Shown here piece after piece: positions 56,405 through 64,000 of a stretch of DNA of 64,000 nucleotides. The stretch lies in NCBI RefSeq assembly GCF_000760695.4, contig NZ_JHEG04000001.1, positions 8,345,123-8,409,122 of the forward strand, written 5' to 3'. Numbering within the stretch: position 1 is the stretch's first letter; the number at the start of each line of letters is the position of its first letter. Position numbers and translations under genes: made by a program. The notes under the pieces are model-generated. The model was not told the origin of the DNA, searched no databases, and was given only the letters and a program-made list of their open reading frames with translations. Origin of the DNA: Tolypothrix bouteillei VB521301 (GTDB taxonomy: Bacteria > Cyanobacteriota > Cyanobacteriia > Cyanobacteriales > Nostocaceae).

Positions 56405-57175
56405 ATGGCTTCCCAAAATCGAAAAGCAAAAATCAAAAATGCACTACTACCCTGGTTAGACGTTTTAGCGCTGACAGCCTGGGGAGTTTTAATTCTAAAA
56501 TATTGGTTGACTAACAAACTCGTCTTATTAATTCACCCTGATTACTTTTGGTTGGCAGTAACGGGTGCCGTAGGACTGCTCGTTCTCAGTTTTTTAAAAG
56601 CGGGGCAACTTTTACAACGGCGACGAGGTGAGGTTCTTCCCGATATGCAACACTTTACTATTTTTCCGCCTGGATTCGGTAGTGTTTTACTGTCTGTTGT
56701 AGCGATTCTGGGATTAGTTATAACACCCCGTGTCTTTGCCAGTCAAACAGCTCTTCAACGAGGTGTGACGGATTTTGTCGGAACATCACGCGTCCAACCT
56801 CAGGCTTTTCGTGCTTCTGTTCGTCCGGAGGAAAGAACTTTAGTAGATTGGGTACGCACGCTTACTGTTTATCCAGAGCCCGATACTTACACCGGACAAA
56901 GGGCTAAAGTACAGGGGTTTGTTATTCACCCACCGGAACTTGGAAAAGAATACTTGTTCGTAGCACGATTCGTGCTGACTTGCTGTGCTGCAGATGCTTA
57001 TCCCATAGGATTACCTGTAAAATTAAAAGAACCTCGCGATAAATATCCACCCGATACCTGGTTGGAAATTGAAGGGCAAATGGTAACGGAAACTATAAAA
57101 GATAAGCGTCAACTTACCATCGCAGCTTCCTCTTTAAGAAAAATCGCTCAACCCAAAAATCCTTATAGTTATTAA
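56405..57175 (+). CDS. TIGR03943-family permease partner protein
   Basis: The 256-residue protein has three membrane spans at about residues 17-33, 38-70 and 92-112. A soluble domain follows with the TIGR03943 signatures AKVQGFVIHPPELGKEYLFVARFVLTCCAADAYPIGLPV and TWLEIEGQM. The CC pair and AxD are typical of these YcgQ-like proteins, which always accompany DUF318 permeases and are often under zinc control. An operon with the preceding gene is very likely. Confidence 0.88.
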   Translation: MASQNRKAKIKNALLPWLDVLALTAWGVLILKYWLTNKLVLLIHPDYFWLAVTGAVGLLVLSFLKAGQLLQRRRGEVLPDMQHFTIFPPGFGSVLLSVVAILGLVITPRVFASQTALQRGVTDFVGTSRVQPQAFRASVRPEERTLVDWVRTLTVYPEPDTYTGQRAKVQGFVIHPPELGKEYLFVARFVLTCCAADAYPIGLPVKLKEPRDKYPPDTWLEIEGQMVTETIKDKRQLTIAASSLRKIAQPKNPYSY

Positions 57176-57209
57176 GGTTAGTCGTTAGTGGTTAGAGATC
57201 GATAATAAT

Positions 57210-57249
57210 TAACAACTAACAACTAACAACTAACAACTAACAACTAACC
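57210..57249. repeat. tandem AACAACT heptamers
   Basis: Five perfect copies of a 7-mer (AACAACT) directly before the next gene, the same class of short tandem repeat as at 11191 and 22147. Confidence 0.9.
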
Positions 57250-57257
57250 ATCGACAA

Positions 57258-58766
57258 ATGAGTACCAAAGCTTTTTTCCATCCTATAGATCGTGTTGCAA
57301 TATCATTTTTGCTTATCCTTAGCCTGCTGACAGGGCTGTTGATCTTACAAGGTGATGCGGTTAAACCAGGTGTCAGGAATTTTAGTTGGGAAAATCAAAA
57401 AATTGGCGCAGATGATTCTTCTTTTGCCCTCACTTTTAGTCGTCCTATGGACACAAAAACTGTAGAGGAAAATTTGAGAATCGATCCACCTCTAGCAGGT
57501 AAAGTCAGTTGGGCGGGGCGGCGAATGGTTTATACTTTGCTCACACCAGCGCCTTACGGAACCAATTATAATGTCAAGTTACAAGGTGCAAGAGATAAAT
57601 TCTCGGAAAAAGAGGGAAAAAACAGGTTAATAAAACCTTTTACAGGAACTTTCCGCACGAGAGATCGAGTGATTCTTTATGTAGGGGCTGACAAAGAAGA
57701 TAAAGGGCAATTAGTTCTTTACAACTTAACTCAAGAGCAAAAAAAAGTTCTGACACCTAAAGATTTAGTTGTGATGGACTATAAGCCATTTCCAAATGGA
57801 GAGAAAATTTTATTTTCAGCTCGTTCTACTAATACTCAGGATTTAACTTCATCTCAACTATACACTACAACCACGGGGATTTCTGCAATTTCCGATAAAA
57901 AAGCAGAACCAGCTAGTAAAATCGAGCTGATTTTAGATAACAAAGAATATCAAAATCTGAAATTTGACTTATCTCCAGACGGTCAAACTATTGTTGTGCA
58001 ACGAGGTAAAAAAGATGACCCCAGTGACTTTGGGTTGTGGTTTCTGCCTGCAAATCAAAACAATGATGGCAACGATTCTGACGGACCAGTTCTGAAACGC
58101 TTGCAAAGTCAACCCGTAGGAGACTTTGTGATTACACCAGATAGTAAAGCTGTGGCGGTTGCACAAGGACAGGGTGCAGCAATATTACCATTACAATCGG
58201 ATGCTAGCAAACCCCTAGATTTTTTACCACAGTTTGGTCTGGTGCAAGCTTTTTCTAAAGATGGTTCTCAAGCAGCAATGGTTAAGTTTAATACGGACTA
58301 CACAAAAGATTTGTTCTTGGTGACTAACCAAGGAATTCAGAGACAACTGCTACGCACGCCGGGATCGATTCTTAGCTGCCAGTTTGATACTGCTTCACCG
58401 ACTCTATATTGTCTGCTGACACAAATACTACCAGGAGGATTGTATCAAGAGCAACCCTACTTAGTCGCGCTAGATCTAAAAAGCGGGCAACAGAAACCTC
58501 TGATGGTACTTCCTGCCGAACAACGGAATGTAGAAATGAGTTTAGCACCTGACGGTTTGGGTTTGCTGTTTGACCAAATTGTGCCACAATCAACTCCTAC
58601 GGGTTCCTCGCCTGCAAATCTATTGACAACTGATGACGGTCAAGCAATATCTACTAGCAGTTTGTGGTTGATGCCTTTGCTACCTATCTCTGACCCCTCA
58701 GCCTCTGCAGAGATTAAGCCAGAACAGCTTCCTCTAGTGGGTTTTCATCCCCGTTGGTTGCCATAA
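57258..58766 (+). CDS. secreted/anchored protein with Ig-like (Big_5) and beta-propeller regions
   Basis: The 502-residue protein has an N-terminal membrane span (RVAISFLLILSLLTGLLILQ). A Big_5/SbsA-type Ig-like domain covers about residues 40-135 (FALTFSRPMDTKTVEENLRIDPPLAGKVSW; PYGTNYNVKLQG). A region of TolB/WD-like repeats follows, each with SPDGQ or TPDSK motifs (about 150-480: FDLSPDGQTIVVQRG; FVITPDSKAVAVAQG; SLAPDGLGLLFDQ). Most of the chain should be periplasmic. Role unknown; it may follow the metal-permease pair in function or only in position. Its last 53 bp overlap the convergent small gene. Confidence 0.82.
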   Translation: MSTKAFFHPIDRVAISFLLILSLLTGLLILQGDAVKPGVRNFSWENQKIGADDSSFALTFSRPMDTKTVEENLRIDPPLAGKVSWAGRRMVYTLLTPAPYGTNYNVKLQGARDKFSEKEGKNRLIKPFTGTFRTRDRVILYVGADKEDKGQLVLYNLTQEQKKVLTPKDLVVMDYKPFPNGEKILFSARSTNTQDLTSSQLYTTTTGISAISDKKAEPASKIELILDNKEYQNLKFDLSPDGQTIVVQRGKKDDPSDFGLWFLPANQNNDGNDSDGPVLKRLQSQPVGDFVITPDSKAVAVAQGQGAAILPLQSDASKPLDFLPQFGLVQAFSKDGSQAAMVKFNTDYTKDLFLVTNQGIQRQLLRTPGSILSCQFDTASPTLYCLLTQILPGGLYQEQPYLVALDLKSGQQKPLMVLPAEQRNVEMSLAPDGLGLLFDQIVPQSTPTGSSPANLLTTDDGQAISTSSLWLMPLLPISDPSASAEIKPEQLPLVGFHPRWLP

Positions 58767-58947
58767 TACTTTCACGTGACTCTTGTCGAATCAAACCAGC
58801 CATTGCGGCTTCTTGTAAACTCATAAAAGCGTTTAAATCTTCTGTATCATATTTTGTTCTTAGAAGTTGCCGTAGTTGTTCTTCTGTCGCAACACTAAGA
58901 AAACCAGTCATCATAACTTGTCTAACCAGATCGCGAATCAATATCAT
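58714..58947 (-). CDS. small conserved-looking protein, 77 aa
   Basis: From ATG 58947 (MILIRDLVRQVMMTGFLSVA) the product is helical, with TEEQLRQLLRTKYDTEDLNAFMSLQEAAMAGLIRQESRE and an acidic end. It resembles short conserved hypothetical proteins of cyanobacteria, with no named family. Its 3' end overlaps the preceding convergent gene. A longer start at 58977 is possible but lacks support. Confidence 0.6.
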   Translation of the reverse strand: MILIRDLVRQVMMTGFLSVATEEQLRQLLRTKYDTEDLNAFMSLQEAAMAGLIRQESRESIMATNGDENPLEEAVLA

Positions 58948-58977
58948 ACACACACCAATGGGTTTAAAAACAACCAT

Positions 58978-59348
58978 GCCCAGAGCCGATGCGTTGCTCT
59001 AAGTATTTCTCACGAGCAGACGGGCTGTTTTACGAAAATTTTAACGAATCTTTATAGAATTTGCACGAACATTTTTTCTTCTTGGAGAGTTTAATGTCGA
59101 AAAGCAGAAGGCACCAATGTTAAAAGACATCCCCACACTTATAATCAAGAGATTTTGCGAGGCTGCTATGCTTTTGTCGATCGCCATACATTTATTTATG
59201 GGAATCAACTGCTGTTATATTACCCTATAAGCCTGTGTAGAGAGGAATTGCTTTTATACAAAAACTATGGATAGCCCTTGCCTTCTGCCCTTTACTTTAT
59301 GCCCTTTCCTTATCTAGTTTCTGCCTTCTTAAAAAAGACTTAACAATT
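58978..59348. other. intergenic region
   Basis: About 370 bp without a supported gene. No terminator or RNA is recognised with confidence. Confidence 0.5.
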
Positions 59349-59687
59349 TTACTGAACTGGTGGCTTCCCGAAGAAATACTTCAACTGAAATATTTTTTCT
59401 CTTGTCTTCTGAAATAAATTGACTCTCACTTTAGGTTCATCATTCAAGTAACCGGGCAAAGAATCAGCTATTTTCTCAATTAAACTTGCTAAAAGCAAAA
59501 TACTTTCTTCACCACTAAGACTGGGATCTAAGTTTTGTTTAACCGCTAATCTGTACTTGTTAAACGCGCTCATTAAAACACTGTAATTTTCTGAAGACTG
59601 CAACAATAAAGTCTGTATTTCTTGGTTAAAATCTTCACCCTTCCCATTTTCTAACGGTATATATATATCCTTTAATTCAGTTTTCAT
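59349..59687 (-). CDS. hypothetical helical protein, 112 aa
   Basis: Starts ATG 59687 (MKTELKDIYIPLENGKGEDF). All-helical appearance: IQTLLLQSSENYSVLMSAFNKYRLAVKQNL, ILLLASLIEKIADSLPGYL and a basic end (TREKIFQLKYFFGKPP). No signal peptide or membrane span is seen and the family is not recognised. It is isolated between AT-rich gaps. Confidence 0.55.
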   Translation of the reverse strand: MKTELKDIYIPLENGKGEDFNQEIQTLLLQSSENYSVLMSAFNKYRLAVKQNLDPSLSGEESILLLASLIEKIADSLPGYLNDEPKVRVNLFQKTREKIFQLKYFFGKPPVQ

Positions 59688-60000
59688 ACTGCAATTTTCC
59701 CTGCCCCAAAAATATATTTATTAAAAAATATGTATCAAACGGTAAACACAAAGTTACCTTATTTTTTCTAAGTTTACTTTTTTGTTTTTAGATTGATACA
59801 CCCTGGTAAATTTTTACCACCTTACAGTAAGGATTATCAAGTTGATTGCTGAACTTTGCTAAGATTTTACAATCCCTGTACGGCAGTATATCGAAAATCC
59901 GTGATTTTACTACGATCGTCAATGGACTGCTATCTTAGCGATACTCTTCCTTTACAAAAAATTCATACTTTCTCCATATACTCAATATTAGTTAACAAGT
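59688..60000. other. intergenic region
   Basis: About 310 bp, AT-rich. It would hold the promoter of the leftward 112-aa gene. Nothing else is seen. Confidence 0.45.
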
Positions 60001-60002
60001 AA

Positions 60003-60041
60003 AAACCCTGTTTGACAAAAGTGTTTGACAACACAGGGTTT
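60003..60041 (-). terminator. terminator downstream of murD
   Basis: The stem AAACCCTGT/ACAGGGTTT closes over a 21-nt loop containing an inner TTTGACA repeat. On the minus strand it is followed by TTTTT. Confidence 0.75.
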
Positions 60042-60196
60042 AAATTTGATTGTTGTTGCAGCATTTAATGAGTTATCGGCAAATTACAGAGTAATTACGC
60101 AACATTTCCGAGCATTTTACAAAAGTTTACAGAATGCTGTTTAAGAAAACTCTTATTCAGCGATCGCGGAGTACAGCCGTATCGCATTTGGGTTAA

Positions 60197-61624
60197 TTAC
60201 TTGTGAGAAATTTCCAAACACAATCGCCTGAAATGATCGCCCCGTTGTTCAAAATTGGCGTATTGGTCGAAACTCGCACAAGCAGGAGATAACAGTACGA
60301 CTGGTGCTTGATACTGTTTTGCCAATTCTGCCGATCTCGAAACAGCCCTATCCATTGTTTCTACAACTTCGTAGCTTTCATACCCTTGTTGTTGCAAACG
60401 TTGGGCAAATGCAGGAGCGGCGTTCCCTATCAGCAATACAAAGGCTGCTTTAGCTTTTATCTTTGCCAAAAATCCCGTGTCATCACCAGCTTTAGCTTCT
60501 CCACCTGCAATTAAAATAAGTGGGCTTTTCACGGAAGCTAAACCCACTTCAGCCGCATCATAGTTCGTGGCTTTGCTGTCGTTAATAAAATTGATGCCTT
60601 CCCAAGTACAGATATGTTCGAGACGATGGGGAACACCAGGAAATTCACGGACAGATCGAGCAATAGCATCTTTGTGAATTCCTGCTAGCCTTGCTGCAGC
60701 AACGGACATTAACAAATTTTGCAGGTTGTGTTCTCCTACCATTCGCAACGTCGATGCTTCTACAATGCGTTCATCTTCTGAAGATGCACCACCTTTTGTC
60801 TCTACAACCCAACCATCTTCAATGTAGTAACCTTTGGAGTTTAATAAACTCTCTTTCCCCTTGATACTTGTCCAGTAAGCACTCGACCACTCTTTTTCTC
60901 CCACTTGTCTTAGGTAGGGGTCGTCACCATTAAACACTTGCAACTGCGATTGTTGCAGCAAATGAGCTTTTATGTTGTAGTAGTTTTCTAAAGTTTTATG
61001 ACGACTGAGGTGATCGGGCGTAAAAGTTGTCCAAATACCAATTCTAGGTGCGACTGAAGGTGATGATTCTATTTGATAACTGCTGAGTTCCGCTATCACC
61101 CAATCAATTTGATTTTGGATTGAGGTTTCTCCCCCACTTTCCCCCTCTCCCCGTCCTCCATTCCTCTCAAGGGACAAGGCAACTTCACAAGCTGCGTAGC
61201 CAATGTTACCGCATGCGGGAGCATTTAAGCCTGCTTTTTGAAAAATGGCAGCAATTAAGGATGTTGTCGTCGTTTTTCCATTCGTACCCGTAACTGCAAC
61301 CCAGGGAATCGATCGCAACTCTCTCCAAGCAAGTTCCATTTCGCCAATGGTTTCTATCCCCATTTCTCGTGCTTTAAGTAATGGTGATATATCCCAAGGC
61401 ACGCCGGGACTAACAACGATTAATTGGGGTAAATCTGATGGAGCGAGTTCTAGAGAATAGCCCAGTTTCACAGCGATTTGTTCTGCGGCAAGTTCTTGTT
61501 GTTGTTGGAGAAGGTTGGGGGAAGTATTGCGATCGCTTAGCTCTACCTCCCAACCCTCCCGTTTCAACAATCTCGCCGCAGCAACACCGGACTTTCCTAA
61601 TCCAATTACATGAGCTCTTGGCAT
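60197..61624 (-). CDS. murD: UDP-N-acetylmuramoylalanine-D-glutamate ligase
   Basis: The 475-residue cytosolic enzyme adds D-glutamate to UDP-MurNAc-L-Ala in peptidoglycan synthesis. It has an N-terminal Rossmann domain ([29 protein letters not shown]), an ATP loop [15 protein letters not shown] (about residues 110-124), the carbamate-Lys region, the middle-domain signature [18 protein letters not shown] and the ligand-binding C-terminal domain ([52 protein letters not shown]). An insertion at about residues 160-175 ([12 protein letters not shown]) is low-complexity. ATG 61624. A strong terminator follows. Confidence 0.96.
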   Translation of the reverse strand: MPRAHVIGLGKSGVAAARLLKREGWEVELSDRNTSPNLLQQQQELAAEQIAVKLGYSLELAPSDLPQLIVVSPGVPWDISPLLKAREMGIETIGEMELAWRELRSIPWVAVTGTNGKTTTTSLIAAIFQKAGLNAPACGNIGYAACEVALSLERNGGRGEGESGGETSIQNQIDWVIAELSSYQIESSPSVAPRIGIWTTFTPDHLSRHKTLENYYNIKAHLLQQSQLQVFNGDDPYLRQVGEKEWSSAYWTSIKGKESLLNSKGYYIEDGWVVETKGGASSEDERIVEASTLRMVGEHNLQNLLMSVAAARLAGIHKDAIARSVREFPGVPHRLEHICTWEGINFINDSKATNYDAAEVGLASVKSPLILIAGGEAKAGDDTGFLAKIKAKAAFVLLIGNAAPAFAQRLQQQGYESYEVVETMDRAVSRSAELAKQYQAPVVLLSPACASFDQYANFEQRGDHFRRLCLEISHK

Positions 61625-61707
61625 AGACTGTGGCAGGTATCCCTGGTCAAGCTCTCATATACTAGCGTTAATCGGCAATCTTTACACAATTTTTTTATCA
61701 AATTGTG

Positions 61708-63858
61708 CTACAAGTTTTTGACAACGGAACCAAAGTCTGCTAATACACGAGCATGATTGCGGAGTAACCCCAGCAAATTTAACCGATTTTGTTTGATTTG
61801 GGGATCGGGGTCCATAACCAATACGCTGTCGGGACCGTCAAAAAAGGTGCTAACTGTGGTCGCAATCTTCTCTAGGGCTGTGACTAACTGTCTGTAATTT
61901 CGTGACTCCTTAGCGGCTTGTGTTTGAGGTACTAAACCTACAATGCTATTGTAGAATGCTTCTTCTGAAGGTTTTTGGAAAAGGGAAGTGCGAATTACAT
62001 CTGTTGGATCGAGCTGTTGTGTATCCAAATCTCCCTGTGTTGCTAAACGAGCCGAGCGGTTGACTGTTTCATAAATGTTATCTAACGTACCATCATTGCG
62101 AATTTGTTGGAGGAATAAGGCGCGATCGCGAACATCCAATAAATCCTTTAATGACCTTTCCGCGTATTCTGGGTCATTTTCCCCCAAAACAGCATTTACC
62201 AAGTCATAATCAATTTGCTTTTCTTCTTGTAGTAAAGTCTTGAGCCGTTGCAAGAAGAACTCCTCTAAAACCGTCACTAACTGCTGTTTGTCTTTGTTAT
62301 GTGCTTTGACAAAATCCACAGCAATTTGTTCTAGTAACTGTTGTAAATTAATTGGTAAGTTAGCAGCCCAGGTAATGTTAATAACAGCATTTGCCGCTCG
62401 TCGTAGGGCAAAGGGATCGGAAGAACCTGTAGGAATCATACCCAATCCAAAGATACTAACTAGAGTATCCAGTCTGTCTGCCAACCCCACAATTTGACCT
62501 GTTAAAGTTTGGGGTAGAATATCATTTGCTCCTCTGGGTAAATAATGTTCAAAAATAGCTGCTGATACTTCCTCTGATTCTCCACTAGCCGCAGCATACT
62601 TTTGTCCCATAATTCCCTGTAACTCAGGGAATTCATATACCATTTGACTCACTAGGTCTGCTTTGCAAAGTAACGCAGCTTTTAGAATTTTTTCTCCTTC
62701 GGTTTCACCCAATTGTAGTTGTTCTGTAATTTGTTGGGCAATTTTACAAATCCGGTCTACTTTTGCACGTAAAGAACCTAAATCTTCTTGAAATGTTACT
62801 TTTTCCAATTGAGGCAAAAAGCTTTCCAAGGGCTTTTGTAAATCCGAGTCGTAGAAAAATCGACCGTCATACAAGCGAGCCCGGATAACTCTTTCATTTC
62901 CGACAGCAATAATTTCTGACTTTTCAGGATTGCCATTGGAAACCGTTACAAAATATGGCAACAGTTCCTTCGCATCGCTCGACTTGAACACGGGAAAATA
63001 GCGTTGGTGACTTACCATAACAGTGGTAATCACCTCAGTAGGTAGGTTCAAAAATTCAGATTCAAATTTGCCAACAACAGATGAGGGAAATTCCACAAGA
63101 TTTGTGACTTCCTCTAACAAATCAGGGTAGATTTCTGCGTAACCATCTAACTTTTGTGCTGACTCTTTGACTTGCTGTGTAATGGTATTTTTCCGTTCTT
63201 CGGTATCTACAACAACACAAGCAGAACGCAATACGTTAACGTAGTCAGTTGCTTTTGTCACTGTTACGGGTTGCGGATGCAAAATGCGATGACCTTGTGA
63301 AATGCGATCGCTTGTTATTGACTCAGAACCATTCTCTAACTTAATCGGTAAAACCGTCTCATCTAACAAAGCAATTAACCAGCGAATAGGTCGAGAGAAC
63401 TTTTGCTCTCCATCACCCCAGCGCATCAACCGCTTACCCTCTAAACTCCAAATCCATTCCGGTACAAGTTCTGTTAAAATTTCTGTAATTGGGCGACCGG
63501 GAGTCACTTTCTGTACAAAAACAAAGTCTCCCTTATCTGTAGCGCGGACTTCCAACGCATCTAGTTCCACACCTTGTTTTTTGGCAAAACCTTGGGCTGC
63601 AGGTGTTGGTTTGCCATCTTTAAATGCTGCTTGGGCTGGCGGACCTTTAATTTCTTCCTCTCTATCTGGTTGCTGAGATGGTAAACCTTTGATAAGAACA
63701 GCCAATCGGCGGGGCGTTCCGTAAACTTCTACAGCATCGTAGGACAGACTGTTGGTTGAGAGTGTTTTTGGAATGTGCGATCGCCATTGGGTCAGAGCAT
63801 TACTCAAAAATCCCGCAGGTAGCTCCTCTGTACCAACTTCTAATAAAAATTCCTTCAT
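61708..63858 (-). CDS. glyS: glycyl-tRNA synthetase beta subunit
   Basis: The 716-residue product from ATG 63858 ([20 protein letters not shown]) is the beta chain of the bacterial alpha2-beta2 glycyl-tRNA synthetase, which binds tRNA-Gly while the alpha chain (glyQ, not in the window) activates glycine. Landmarks: [63 protein letters not shown], the HD-like helical region ([46 protein letters not shown]) and a C-terminal anticodon-binding part. Longer starts at 63885 or 63936 are possible; 63858 matches the usual beginning of the family. Confidence 0.94.
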   Translation of the reverse strand: MKEFLLEVGTEELPAGFLSNALTQWRSHIPKTLSTNSLSYDAVEVYGTPRRLAVLIKGLPSQQPDREEEIKGPPAQAAFKDGKPTPAAQGFAKKQGVELDALEVRATDKGDFVFVQKVTPGRPITEILTELVPEWIWSLEGKRLMRWGDGEQKFSRPIRWLIALLDETVLPIKLENGSESITSDRISQGHRILHPQPVTVTKATDYVNVLRSACVVVDTEERKNTITQQVKESAQKLDGYAEIYPDLLEEVTNLVEFPSSVVGKFESEFLNLPTEVITTVMVSHQRYFPVFKSSDAKELLPYFVTVSNGNPEKSEIIAVGNERVIRARLYDGRFFYDSDLQKPLESFLPQLEKVTFQEDLGSLRAKVDRICKIAQQITEQLQLGETEGEKILKAALLCKADLVSQMVYEFPELQGIMGQKYAAASGESEEVSAAIFEHYLPRGANDILPQTLTGQIVGLADRLDTLVSIFGLGMIPTGSSDPFALRRAANAVINITWAANLPINLQQLLEQIAVDFVKAHNKDKQQLVTVLEEFFLQRLKTLLQEEKQIDYDLVNAVLGENDPEYAERSLKDLLDVRDRALFLQQIRNDGTLDNIYETVNRSARLATQGDLDTQQLDPTDVIRTSLFQKPSEEAFYNSIVGLVPQTQAAKESRNYRQLVTALEKIATTVSTFFDGPDSVLVMDPDPQIKQNRLNLLGLLRNHARVLADFGSVVKNL

Positions 63859-64000
63859 ACCTTTATTTTCAATACTTTCTGCCATTAATCTTGCTTTGCT
63901 ACACAAATCATTTGGTCTATCAGTATATCGCAACAAATATTTGTATATATCGCTACTTTTGCGTTACACAATGATTCTCCACTCAATATACTATCAGATT

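Overview
The window comes from a filamentous, probably heterocyst-forming cyanobacterium (Nostocales: Nostoc/Scytonema/Tolypothrix-like). Evidence: very frequent HIP1 octamers (GCGATCGC), GUN4, CP12, the sigC - furA - peptidoglycan-binding gene order known from Anabaena PCC 7120, large multi-domain sensor kinases, heptameric short tandem repeats between genes, and a relic of a cyanobacterial Tn7-like CRISPR-associated transposon. No species assignment is possible from sequence alone.

Layout. 1-14.7 kb is mostly ordinary chromosome: a CoA-binding protein, a response regulator plus a giant hybrid kinase carrying its own DNA-binding domain, a TTC38-like TPR protein convergent with a PhnD-like binding protein, a CUT1 ABC ATPase, gun4, icd and cp12. 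14.86-20.8 kb is an accessory block: an AlbA_2 pseudogene split by an IS1182-family element with two inverted 5' ends, a RelE-like toxin pseudogene, a three-gene TIGR04255 cassette with a frameshift, and the right end of a type V-K CRISPR-associated transposon (CAST) beside tRNA-Pro. 21-33.8 kb returns to core genes: lipA, gpsA, sigC, furA, a peptidoglycan-binding protein, a GAF histidine kinase, an HtrA protease, an MDR reductase, a ZIP transporter and a VOC protein.

33.8-50.9 kb is a 17-kb decayed defence island: a SNF2 helicase (DrmD-like), a group II intron with chimeric exons, DUF2887/Rpn-type proteins, an orphan antitoxin, an adenine methylase (DrmMI/PglX-like), an intact RelE-UvrD fusion, and a DEAD/DEAH helicase with DUF1998 and a nuclease-like tail. 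All three largest genes have lost internal segments, so the methylation/restriction part is probably dead. DUF3291 sequences flank the island. 51-64 kb is ordinary again: miaE, a GNAT, a sensor kinase with a decayed paralogue beside it, a permease/TIGR03943 metal-transport pair, a Big_5/propeller protein, murD and glyS.

Most notable: at 20.14-20.87 kb the sequence keeps every recognition part of V-K CAST homing. There is a CRISPR remnant, a delocalised crRNA whose 17-nt spacer matches the adjacent tRNA-Pro(CGG) gene exactly, a GGTA PAM, and a transposon terminus exactly 60 bp from that PAM with four ~20-bp TnsB-type repeats. cas12k, tniQ, tnsC and tnsB are absent from the window. Function calls rest on motif and family recognition by eye; no database search was run.
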